Source: Myxococcales bacterium (GTDB lineage Bacteria; Myxococcota_A; Polyangia; Polyangiales; Houyiibacteriaceae). Taken from it: a stretch of DNA of 64,000 nt. Numbering within the stretch: position 1 is the stretch's first letter; every line of letters begins with the position of its first letter. The notes below the pieces were generated by a model. It saw nothing but the letters and a program-made list of their open reading frames with translations. It was not told where the DNA came from and made no database searches. The translations under genes and the position numbers were made by a program. Below are positions 42,059 to 49,901 of the stretch, in pieces. The stretch covers positions 1 through 64,000 of the forward strand of contig JAHEEE010000013.1 of the NCBI GenBank assembly GCA_024640845.1, in the 5' to 3' direction.

Positions 42059-43366
42059 CTAGTGCCCGACGACTCGGCGCCTCACCCCGTGGATGACTCG
42101 CCAGGCGACCAGCATGATCACCGGTACGGCGACGGCAAAGGTGAGCTTCTTGCTCCACGGCCAGCCAGCCCACACGACGCCCTCCCAGACGTAGCCGAGG
42201 AGGCCCATCATGTAGTACGTGATGGCGACGACGGAGAGGCCCTCGACCGCTTGCTGCAGCCTGAGCTGCGCTTCGCTCCGCCGGTTCATCGACTCGAGCA
42301 ACTCCCGGTTCTGACCTTGGATCGAGATCTCGACGCGCGCGCGAAGCAGGCTGCTGGTCTGACCGATGCGGCGTGAGAGGCCGTCGAGCCGGTCGCGGAC
42401 CGCGTTGCAGGTGCGAATTCCCGGCGCGAGTCTGCGCTTGATGAAGACGTGAATCAGCTGAAGTCCCGGGATCTTCTCCTCGGTCAACTCCCGGTTTCGC
42501 TCGCGCACGAGATCGAAGTAGGCGTTGGTGGCCGCGAAGCGATACGTGGTGTCAGACCGCATCCGTTCGACGCGGGCCGCGAGATGGGAAAGCTCGTCGA
42601 GCAGCGCATGCTGGTTGGTCTCTTCATCGGCCTCGGCCAGCGCCTCGTTGATCTGCGCGAGCTCGCGCTCCATCGCACCGACCTCCGGGGTGATGGCGCG
42701 GGCGACTGGGAGCGCGAGAAGCGCCATCACGCGATACGTCTCGATCTCGAGCACGCGCTGCACCAATCGCCCCGCCTGGAGCGCCGAGAGCCCATGTGCC
42801 TGGAGCAACAGACGGCCGAAGCCGTCGGAGTGGAGCCGAAAGCTGCTGTAGAGATAGGCCGTGCCCTGACGGACCACGCTGCCGCGAAGCGGCTGATTCT
42901 CGAAATAGCCTTCGAGCTCCAGCGGCTCGGGAGGCCCTTCGGCGCTGTTGAAGGCCAGGTGAAGGGCCGTCGTGGCCTTGCCGGGCATCTCGGAAAGCCA
43001 GTCGGCCGGGATCTGACTGAGCGCGCTCGGCTCCTGGAGCGGGTTTGCGCGGACCTTGCGGACGAAGGTATAAGTCGAGAACTCCGTGTGTCTTTCCCAC
43101 CGAAGCTCGACGTCGCCTAAGGTTTGGTAGAAGCAGGAGGCCCGGGCGGCTGGCGGGCTGACGTCGAACTGAGCGCAGAGCTCAGCCAGGTGCGCGTGCT
43201 CGGCCTCCCGCTCGTCGTGCCCCATCTGGACGGCGACGTGACTGATGGTGCATGGCGTCTCCACCAATGGCGAAGGCCGGCTATGGAGCTCCTCGTAGAG
43301 GTCCGTACGCCAAGGGTGGACGGCGAGCGGGAACGTGTCGGACACCGCGCGCATCTTGAGCCGCAT
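42059..43366 (-). CDS. DUF3422 family membrane-anchored protein
   Basis: A 435-residue protein of the DUF3422 family, known mostly from Proteobacteria and functionally undescribed. It opens with the family's HPWRTDLYEELHSRPSPL motif close to the start, which resembles the HPLR...ELHARP of relatives. A conserved AHLAELCAQF segment follows, then an extended helical coiled-coil region (about 220-370) and a C-terminal transmembrane pair (YMMGLLGYVWEGVV, LTFAVAVPVIMLVAW) with a basic tail. It may be a membrane-anchored structural or trafficking protein, but this is inference. Starts at 43366, 43354 or 43345 are possible. All lie within the 3' end of the upstream hydrolase gene, an overlap of 65-86 bases. 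Confidence 0.82.
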   Translation of the reverse strand: MRLKMRAVSDTFPLAVHPWRTDLYEELHSRPSPLVETPCTISHVAVQMGHDEREAEHAHLAELCAQFDVSPPAARASCFYQTLGDVELRWERHTEFSTYTFVRKVRANPLQEPSALSQIPADWLSEMPGKATTALHLAFNSAEGPPEPLELEGYFENQPLRGSVVRQGTAYLYSSFRLHSDGFGRLLLQAHGLSALQAGRLVQRVLEIETYRVMALLALPVARAITPEVGAMERELAQINEALAEADEETNQHALLDELSHLAARVERMRSDTTYRFAATNAYFDLVRERNRELTEEKIPGLQLIHVFIKRRLAPGIRTCNAVRDRLDGLSRRIGQTSSLLRARVEISIQGQNRELLESMNRRSEAQLRLQQAVEGLSVVAITYYMMGLLGYVWEGVVWAGWPWSKKLTFAVAVPVIMLVAWRVIHGVRRRVVGH

Positions 43367-44477
43367 TCATGTCATCGGTCAACACCTGCACGGCGGGCGT
43401 GGGCGCCGGGTCCAACCGGTTGATGAATTCCCCGATCCGCTCGCCGATGAGCGTCAACTCTTCGGCCAGGGCATGGTCGGCGCCCTCGTACCTGAAGAGC
43501 TCGAACTCGGGGGGCGCTCGACCGAGTTTCCCCATCCGGGTGGCTAGCAACTCGGCCTGCTCAAAAGGTACGTTTTCGTCGGCCGTCCCATGGTGTGCTT
43601 GCATCGGTGGTAGCGCGTCCGCGAAGTGCAAGGGCGAGCAGGAAAGCATCCGCCGACGCGCTTCAGGGATGGTGCCCACTCCCGCGAGGAGGTCTCGGAC
43701 GAAGTAGTTGGTGTAGAGCGCGGTCATGTTGGGGTGGTCCAGCAGCTCGGGGCGAAGGTAGTCGGTCGGTCCCGCGATGTTGGCGACGCCGTCGACGTCT
43801 TCGCGTCGGATGCCAGCGAGCATGGCGACGTTCCCTCCGCGGCTGCCACCGAGGGCGATGAGGGTGCTGGGATTGGCCTCTGGGGTCACGGAAAGGGCGG
43901 CTTCGAGGAAGGCGATCGCGTCATCGGTTCCTCCGTCGCACTGGTCGTACGGATCCCCATCCGAGAACCAGGCTTCCTCGCCGACGCGAAGCTCGTGGCC
44001 TCGGAACGACGGAAGCATGGTGACGAACCTGCTGTCGTACGCCCGTGCGGTGTCCGGCACGTCGAGCACCATCACCCGCCCGAAGCCGATGAAATTCGCA
44101 AGCACCGGCAGCGAGCCCGGGTCGTGGTCACCAGGCGGCAGGATCACGACGCCGTAGTGCGTCTGCTGACCGACCACGTGAGACAGCACCCTCAGCGTCT
44201 CCCCGGCCGGCAGAACGCGCTCTGACTCGATGCGGACGTCGACCGCGCCCAGCTCGCGACCACGCCACTCCTGGCGCATCGCATCGATCTCGGCAGTCGT
44301 GGGCGTCGCGAAAAGCTCATTGACGTCCACTCCAAGGTTGGTCAGCCACTCGCGAAGCGTGACGGCGTCAGCGCTGTCACCACCGCACCCTCCAAGGCAG
44401 AGCAGCCACGAGCTGAGGGCCAGGATCGATGCCAATCTTCCCAATGGTGTCTGCAAGAGCTCTCCGCCTAGCCCCAT
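43281..44477 (-). CDS. alpha/beta hydrolase lipoprotein (S9-like)
   Basis: A 398-residue predicted lipoprotein with hydrophobic leader and a lipobox LGGC (Cys31). The alpha/beta-hydrolase domain shows the nucleophile elbow ALGGSRGGNVAML, the acid in the HHGTADENVPF segment and the histidine in YEGADHALAEE, so the Ser-Asp-His triad appears complete. It resembles dipeptidyl-peptidase/acyl-hydrolase S9-like enzymes without the propeller. The substrate is unknown. The last 25 or so residues (after FINRLD) look unfolded and overlap the DUF3422 start in another frame. The start ATG 44477 overlaps the end of the upstream membrane-protein gene by 10 bases, so the chain of genes is likely co-transcribed. 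Confidence 0.82.
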   Translation of the reverse strand: MGLGGELLQTPLGRLASILALSSWLLCLGGCGGDSADAVTLREWLTNLGVDVNELFATPTTAEIDAMRQEWRGRELGAVDVRIESERVLPAGETLRVLSHVVGQQTHYGVVILPPGDHDPGSLPVLANFIGFGRVMVLDVPDTARAYDSRFVTMLPSFRGHELRVGEEAWFSDGDPYDQCDGGTDDAIAFLEAALSVTPEANPSTLIALGGSRGGNVAMLAGIRREDVDGVANIAGPTDYLRPELLDHPNMTALYTNYFVRDLLAGVGTIPEARRRMLSCSPLHFADALPPMQAHHGTADENVPFEQAELLATRMGKLGRAPPEFELFRYEGADHALAEELTLIGERIGEFINRLDPAPTPAVQVLTDDMNAAQDARGVRHVPARRPPLAYGPLRGAP

Positions 44478-45091
44478 CGGCGTTCGAGGAACGCAGCGAT
44501 CGCGGCCAGCCCGATGTAGTTGGCCATCGACATCGTGGCAAACGCGGTCGGCGTTTCAGGTAGCGGGAGGACGAAGCTGCTCGACTGCATGGCGAGCATG
44601 GCGAGGGCGAAGCTCCAAAACGGAAGGGCTCGTCGCGCGCCGCGGACGTAGACTCCGACCGCGAGCAGAAGCAGCGCGGCCTCGAGCAGAAACGACAGAG
44701 CGGGGTGATCCCAGAGCCCGAAGCCGACCTTGTATCGGTCCCCTACGAGCGGCAGGTCCGGGACGTGCACGAGCAGGTCCAAGAACCAGTGGGCTGCCAC
44801 GCAGATCCCGATCACCAGACCGCCGCGGCGGTCCCAAATCGCGCTTCCGAGGCCGCCGAGGAGGAGCGCCCACGCCACGGTGGCCGTCAGACTGTGAGAG
44901 TACGGCATGTAGTCGAGTGCCAACGGGCTGGCCGCCGTGAAGGCCGGGACCAGACGCACGCGCTCAATACCGACCGTGACGAGGAACGCCCAGAGTATGT
45001 CGACGAACTGAGCGGCGAGGAAGAGCGCCCAGAGCGGCACGGGTCCCGACCGGGCCAACCCAAAGCTCGGAGTGTAGTGACCGACGAACAC
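44468..45091 (-). CDS. membrane protein with His/Asp motifs, YdjM-like (metal-dependent hydrolase-type)
   Basis: A 207-residue integral membrane protein with about six helices. Conserved polar residues lie at membrane edges: MFVGHYTPSFGL at the start, an FVDILW segment, PYSHSLTATV, HWFLDLLVHVPDLPL and a C-terminal YIGLAAIAAFLE. The His/Asp pattern with SHSL and HWFLDLLVH is shared with the YdjM-type membrane-bound metal-dependent hydrolase group. It may therefore bind a metal, but activity is unknown. GTG 45091 follows 10 bases after the histidine kinase stop, with TAGGGCGAG-type sequence at the kinase end. I place it in one co-transcribed set with the kinase, the hydrolase and DUF3422. Confidence 0.65.
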   Translation of the reverse strand: MFVGHYTPSFGLARSGPVPLWALFLAAQFVDILWAFLVTVGIERVRLVPAFTAASPLALDYMPYSHSLTATVAWALLLGGLGSAIWDRRGGLVIGICVAAHWFLDLLVHVPDLPLVGDRYKVGFGLWDHPALSFLLEAALLLLAVGVYVRGARRALPFWSFALAMLAMQSSSFVLPLPETPTAFATMSMANYIGLAAIAAFLERRWG

Positions 45092-45101
45092 CGGTCTCGC
45101 C

Positions 45102-46919
45102 CTACTCCGCTGCTGCCGGCGGCCTCGTGCTTTTTCTCGGCTGCGGCTGTGGGAGAGCGATGGAGAAGGCGGTGCGGCCGGGCTTGCTCTCTACGGACAC
45201 CGTGCCGCCGTGGTCTTCGACGATGCTCTGGACGATGGCCAAGCCGAGGCCGGTGCCACCCTTCTTGCCGTGCGTGGTGAAAGACTCGAACAAGTGGCCG
45301 CGGATCTCTTCGGACACGCCAGGACCGTCGTCGGAGAACGTCAACAAGAGGTTGCCGTCGTCCGAACGGTCGACCTCCAAGCGGCACAAGCCACCCCGTT
45401 CGCCGATCGCCTCGGCCGCGTTGCGCGCGAGATTGTGAAACACGCGCTGCATCTTCTCTTCGTCGAAGTGTGCGATGCCGCGGTCGTTCAGGATGAGCTC
45501 CAAGCGAATGCCTTTGTCTGCGAGCTCCGGCTGGAGCTGCTCTACCAGGTCCTCGAAGAAGGTGCGGAGGTACACCCGGCGAATCAGGATCCTCCGCTCG
45601 CCCTTCGCGAACGCGAGCGTCTCGCCCATCATCGTCTTGAGGAGCTGGACCTGTCGGCGAATCGAGGACGCGGCCTCGCGGCGAGCGTCTTCATCCTCTT
45701 CCCCGACGAGTAGCTGCGTATACCCGGAGATGACCGTCAGCGGCGTCTTCAAATCGTGAAGCATGCTCGACAAGAAGCGCCCCAAAGTGGCGAGGCGCTC
45801 CTCGCGGGCTTGCCGCTCGCGAGATTGGGCTTGCGCGATCGCGGTCGACAAGTGACCCGCAATTACGGTGGCCATCTTCAAGTCGTCGTCGATGAAGGGC
45901 GCCCGCCCCCCGGATTTGTTGAGCAGTTGAAGAGCACCCATGCCGTCGTCCCAGCGGAGCGGAACACACAGCACCGACTTCGGATGATATCCGACCTCAT
46001 CAGATATGTGCGCCGAGTGCCGCGGGTCCTTGTCGACCTCGTTCACGATTTGCGGCCGCCCGTGCTCGGCCACCCATCCCGAGATCCCCTGGCCCGCTTT
46101 GATCGTCATCCTCTTCACGCGGTCGGGCTCGCCACCAACCGCCGCGCGAAACGTGAGGTCGCCGGTGTCTTCGTCCGCCAACAGAATCGACGCGGCCTCT
46201 GCGTCCGTCGCGCGCATCGTTCGAGCGAGCACGCCCGCGAGTAGGTCATCGAGCGCCATCGCGCTTGCCGCGACTTGCGTGATCTCGAAGAGCACGTCGA
46301 GCTCACGGATCTTCTTTTCGAGTTGCTCCTTGGTCTCGAGGAGCTCGATGTTCTTGCCCACCACCGAAAGAAACAGTTTCGAGTTCTCGATCGATACCGC
46401 CGCATGGCTTGCGAGCGCGGTCAGCATCGCCTCGTCGGCGACGGTGAAATATCCCTCGTGCTTGTTGAGCACCTGCACGACACCAATCGTGCGGCCGTGC
46501 TGGTTCTTCATCGGCACACAGAGGGTCGAGCGAGTTCGGTACCCCGTTCGGCGGTCCCACTCCGCATCGAAGCGGACGTCTTGGTAGGCGTCCTTGATGT
46601 TGAGCGGCTTGCCGGTCCGGGCGACGGCCCCCGCGAGCCCCTCGCCGGGTCTGAGCCGGATCTCGTGCACCTCTTCGCCCTGGGTCACCTTCGACCACAG
46701 CTCGTCGGTTTCCTCATCGAGTAAATAGAGCGTCGACCGGTCGGCCTCCATCACTTCGGAGATCCGATCGAGGATCATCTCGAGCAGCTCACCCAGGTCG
46801 AGGGTGGACCCCAGCGCCGAGCTGATGTCCTGGAGCGCCCGCAGCTTGGCCCTCTCGCGCTCTACGACGTTCTGCAGTCGTAGCGCCTCCTGGCCATCTC
46901 GGTCGCCGTCTGAAGCCAT
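45102..46919 (-). CDS. sensor histidine kinase with two GAF domains
   Basis: A cytosolic two-component kinase of about 605 residues from ATG 46919; 13 more codons extend upstream. An N-terminal helical segment is followed by GAF domain 1 (about 30-190), a coiled-coil helix (KNIELLETKEQLEKKIREL) and GAF domain 2 (about 210-370). The dimerisation/phosphoacceptor domain has His388 in LHDLKTPLTVI. The ATPase domain carries HNLARNAAEAIG (N-box), DDGPGV (G1), THGKKGGTGLGLA (G2) and a G3 region. No membrane helix is present. The ligands of the GAF domains are unknown, and no response regulator is adjacent. It is the first gene of a same-strand set that continues into the small membrane protein. Confidence 0.9.
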   Translation of the reverse strand: MASDGDRDGQEALRLQNVVERERAKLRALQDISSALGSTLDLGELLEMILDRISEVMEADRSTLYLLDEETDELWSKVTQGEEVHEIRLRPGEGLAGAVARTGKPLNIKDAYQDVRFDAEWDRRTGYRTRSTLCVPMKNQHGRTIGVVQVLNKHEGYFTVADEAMLTALASHAAVSIENSKLFLSVVGKNIELLETKEQLEKKIRELDVLFEITQVAASAMALDDLLAGVLARTMRATDAEAASILLADEDTGDLTFRAAVGGEPDRVKRMTIKAGQGISGWVAEHGRPQIVNEVDKDPRHSAHISDEVGYHPKSVLCVPLRWDDGMGALQLLNKSGGRAPFIDDDLKMATVIAGHLSTAIAQAQSRERQAREERLATLGRFLSSMLHDLKTPLTVISGYTQLLVGEEDEDARREAASSIRRQVQLLKTMMGETLAFAKGERRILIRRVYLRTFFEDLVEQLQPELADKGIRLELILNDRGIAHFDEEKMQRVFHNLARNAAEAIGERGGLCRLEVDRSDDGNLLLTFSDDGPGVSEEIRGHLFESFTTHGKKGGTGLGLAIVQSIVEDHGGTVSVESKPGRTAFSIALPQPQPRKSTRPPAAAE

Positions 46920-46975
46920 ACTGGGCCGATATTCGCCCAAAACAGGGCATGGAAGCAACGGCCTTCAGGGTGGCG

Positions 46976-48052
46976 CTATTCCCCCTGGCGCAGTTCGGCT
47001 TGATCGCCCATCCGAACCGCGCGCTTTGCGTGTTCGAGAAGGATGGCCGACGAGTACGGCTGGACGTTGACCACGCGACCGATCGCTACGACCTCCCAGG
47101 GGTAGTGCTTGGGTGGTTTCGGAAGCGGCACAGTCGTTTCGATCTCGCGCCCCACCTTGCCCTCGGCGCTTCGCCGCCACTCGTCGCCCTGACGGACGAT
47201 GTAGAACCGATTGCCGAGGACGACACCCTCCTCGGACCCTGCGTTGACGAACACAATCTGGTTCGTTGATGGAAGCTTGCGGGGATAGAGGCTCGCGACG
47301 ATGGTCGCCCGCATGGACCGGTCCGCGGGCACCACGTCGACCCAGTAGAAGTGGCGTTCCATGGGAGCAAGGCGGAAACCGCGCTCCAAGCCCTCGAGCG
47401 CATTGATGACGAGACCCCGACCCACGCCACGCTTGACGTCGTAGTCTTGCAAGAGGACTTCGCCGAGGATCCGGACGAGATTGCCCTTTTCCCAGGGCTC
47501 GCGCTCGAGTGGCTTCATCACGCGGAAGACCGTGTAGACTTTGCCGATCTCCGGCTCGACCCCTTCGTTGAAACGCACGTACGCGATGTCGGTGTCCGCG
47601 AGCATCATGTGCTCTTCGTTGGCCCCGATGATGTAGCCCGCATCCTCGAGGGCGTTCTTGTCCAAGAAGCCGTACTCGGCCATGTAGACCGCCTCGCCGC
47701 TGCCGCCACCAGCCGAGGCCCGCTTGAAACCGCTCGGCGCCGTCTTGATGACGTCTTCGTCGCCCGGGCGCAGCCGCACCTCGAGGTCCGGGTAGATCCA
47801 GTGCGGGTTGGTGATGTCGGGATTGTACGACCACACTTGCGGCCATCGGTACGGGTCGCCGTAGTAGCTCTCAGTGATGTCCCAGAGGGTGTCGCCCTCC
47901 TTCACGGTGTACACCTCCGGCATGTCCGCTGGGACTTCCACCTTTTCTTTCGTGGCGGACTGCTCGGGCTCGTCCATGACCACGCCGACCTGTGCGACTG
48001 CCACGCTCACCATCAGCACGGCCCACACACTCGTCCATCCCACCAGCTTCAT
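46976..48052 (-). CDS. exported LysM domain protein
   Basis: A 358-residue protein with a signal peptide (cleavage near VAVA-QV). The mature part begins with a LysM peptidoglycan-binding domain (about residues 45-95). Its features are YTVKEGDTLWDITESYYGDP and the following WSYNPDITNPHWIYPD, the layout of envelope-linked LysM proteins. About 260 residues of beta-rich sequence follow with no recognisable domain, including YWVDVVPADRSM and YPWEVVAIGRVVNV. It is translationally coupled to the CpoB-like gene (ATGA at 48049-48052), so the two probably act together in the periplasm, for example in cell-wall or outer-membrane integrity. The exact function is unknown. Confidence 0.85.
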   Translation of the reverse strand: MKLVGWTSVWAVLMVSVAVAQVGVVMDEPEQSATKEKVEVPADMPEVYTVKEGDTLWDITESYYGDPYRWPQVWSYNPDITNPHWIYPDLEVRLRPGDEDVIKTAPSGFKRASAGGGSGEAVYMAEYGFLDKNALEDAGYIIGANEEHMMLADTDIAYVRFNEGVEPEIGKVYTVFRVMKPLEREPWEKGNLVRILGEVLLQDYDVKRGVGRGLVINALEGLERGFRLAPMERHFYWVDVVPADRSMRATIVASLYPRKLPSTNQIVFVNAGSEEGVVLGNRFYIVRQGDEWRRSAEGKVGREIETTVPLPKPPKHYPWEVVAIGRVVNVQPYSSAILLEHAKRAVRMGDQAELRQGE

Positions 48053-48840
48053 GATGCGTCCTCCCGCAACGCCAAACGCGCCGCCGCGGTATCCGGGAAC
48101 TGCTCCCTAACCTTCTCGAAATACGCCTGAGCGCGGGCCGTATCACCGCGCCTCAGATAGATCTGCCCCATGCGATAAAGCGCATCGGGGGCTTTGTTTC
48201 CCCAAGGATGCGCCTTCTCCACTTGCTCGAAGTAGTCGAGCGCGCGCGCGTACTCGCGGCGCAAGTAGTGAATCTCGCCACACCAGAAAAGGGCGTTGTC
48301 CGCGTACGGATGCCCTGGATGCTCGGAGGCGAACGCGTCGAGCTCCCGCAGCGCATCCTCGAATTGCTGGTTGCGAATATGCTCGAGCCCCCGACGGTAC
48401 TGAGCGACGCTCACATCTTCGTGGGCCGGCGCCTCCTCGATGGGCTCCGGCTCTTCGAATGCAGGAAGATCAGGCACTGCCAACGTGACCGGGAGCCGCT
48501 CGTCGACGACCTGGCCGTCGAGACGAAGCGTCGGTTGCATCTCGAGCTCCCCATCGCCGCTCTTGGCCCAGGGAAGCTCTTCGCCGCCGGACACGCCCGC
48601 GCTGAGCTCGGGCGCGCGCTCGCTCCGGCCCTTGAGATCTTGAGCCTGCGCGCGTGCCAACGCGAGCTGACCTCGAAGCATGCGTAGCTCCTGCTCTTGT
48701 TCGTCGACCCGTACGCGCAGCGCGGTCATCTCCGCATCGCGATTCGCCTCGTCGGCCGCAGTACGGGAATGCGACTGCGCGCCTCCCGAGCTGCACCCGA
48801 TCAGTGCTGGCACCACGGCCATTATCAGCAGCGTCTTCAC
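48049..48840 (-). CDS. CpoB/YbgF-like tetratricopeptide lipoprotein
   Basis: A 263-residue predicted lipoprotein. GTG 48840 is chosen: a GGGG site lies 7 bases upstream and the leader MKTLLIMAVVPALIGC is a textbook lipoprotein signal with lipobox LIGC; a start 5 codons upstream is possible. The N-terminal half has a coiled coil (about 20-70) like the YbgF/CpoB trimerisation region and a linker. The C-terminal 110 residues are three TPR units of the Tol-Pal type, with ALRELDAFASEHPGHPYADN and ALYRMGQIYLRRGD. In E. coli CpoB coordinates wall synthesis and outer-membrane constriction with Tol-Pal. No tol or pal gene is in this window, so the link is inferred from the fold only. Confidence 0.8.
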   Translation of the reverse strand: MKTLLIMAVVPALIGCSSGGAQSHSRTAADEANRDAEMTALRVRVDEQEQELRMLRGQLALARAQAQDLKGRSERAPELSAGVSGGEELPWAKSGDGELEMQPTLRLDGQVVDERLPVTLAVPDLPAFEEPEPIEEAPAHEDVSVAQYRRGLEHIRNQQFEDALRELDAFASEHPGHPYADNALFWCGEIHYLRREYARALDYFEQVEKAHPWGNKAPDALYRMGQIYLRRGDTARAQAYFEKVREQFPDTAAARLALREDAS

Positions 48841-48901
48841 GGCATAACCCCGCACCTGGATCGTAGAGATCCGAAGCGGCCTACGTCAAAAAAGGCGTGC
48901 C

Positions 48902-49858
48902 CTATTGCCAGGTGCCAAGTGTGCGAAATCGCTGATATCGCTGCGCCACGAGAGCTTCGGCGTCGAGCTCCCGAAGCTCGGCGAGATGACGGGCTAGCAC
49001 TGCACGGAGAGCCTGCGCTGCCACCTGCGGCTTCCTCTGCGCGCCCCCGGGCGGCTCGGACACGACCTCATCGATGACGCCGAGGGCCTTGGCGTCGTGC
49101 GCCAGGAGCTTGAGCTGCTCGGCTGCCTCGGCTCCGCGCGTGCCGTCGCGCCACAGGATCGACGCGCAGCCTTCAGGTGTGATCACGCTGTAAGTCGCGT
49201 ATTCCTGCATCAAGACGCGGTTTGCGACGCCGATCGCCAGCGCGCCGCCTGAGCCCCCCTCCCCCACGACGGTGCTGATCACCGGCACACGGAGCCGGCT
49301 CATGACGTCGATCGCATGCCCGATCGCCTCGGCTTGCCCGCGTTCCTCGGCGCCGAGCCCCGGAAACGCGCCTGGGGTGTCTATGAACGTGAGGATCGAT
49401 CGCCCAGCCTGCTCGGCGAGCTTCATCACCCGGACCGCTTTCCGATAGCCCTCGGGGTGCGCCATTCCGAAGTTTCGATGGGCCTTGTCCTTTGCCGTTC
49501 GACCCTTTTGGTGGCCGACGACCGCAATGATTTCCGACTCGAAACGTGCGAACCCAGAGATAATTGCCGGATCGTCGCCAAAGGCCCGGTCGCCATGCAG
49601 CTCGATGAAATCCTCGAAGAGCATGGCGATGTAGTCGCGAAGGTACGGCCGGTCCGGGTGGCGGCTGAGCTGAACCTTTTTCCAGACGTCGAGGTCCGCG
49701 TAGAGCTCGCGCTGGAGCTCGTCGGCCTTCGCTTCGAGGGCTTGGATCTGCCCGTCGATCTCCTCGGCCTCTGGCGCTCCGGCCTCGGTCAGCTCCTTGA
49801 GCGCCGCAATGCGCTCCTCGAGCTCGACGAGCGGCGCTTCGAAATCCAGGTGAGCCAT
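48902..49858 (-). CDS. accA: acetyl-CoA carboxylase carboxyltransferase subunit alpha
   Basis: The alpha half of the carboxyltransferase that makes malonyl-CoA for fatty acid synthesis. The 318-residue protein has the N-terminal helix (LEERIAALKEL), RDYIAMLFEDFIELHGDR, AVVGHQKGR, NFGMAHPEGYRKA, FIDTPGAFPG, GEGGSGGALAIG and PEGCASILW, all diagnostic for AccA. An AGGG site precedes ATG 49858 by about 8 bases. Its stop is followed by GGCACGCCTTTTTT, a weak possible terminator. No accD is nearby. It lies 43 bases downstream of the FHA-GAF-cyclase gene on the same strand. Confidence 0.97.
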   Translation of the reverse strand: MAHLDFEAPLVELEERIAALKELTEAGAPEAEEIDGQIQALEAKADELQRELYADLDVWKKVQLSRHPDRPYLRDYIAMLFEDFIELHGDRAFGDDPAIISGFARFESEIIAVVGHQKGRTAKDKAHRNFGMAHPEGYRKAVRVMKLAEQAGRSILTFIDTPGAFPGLGAEERGQAEAIGHAIDVMSRLRVPVISTVVGEGGSGGALAIGVANRVLMQEYATYSVITPEGCASILWRDGTRGAEAAEQLKLLAHDAKALGVIDEVVSEPPGGAQRKPQVAAQALRAVLARHLAELRELDAEALVAQRYQRFRTLGTWQ

Positions 49859-49901
49859 CGCTCGATCCCTCGCACATCTACCCGTGGCGGCAAGGTCCGC
49901 G

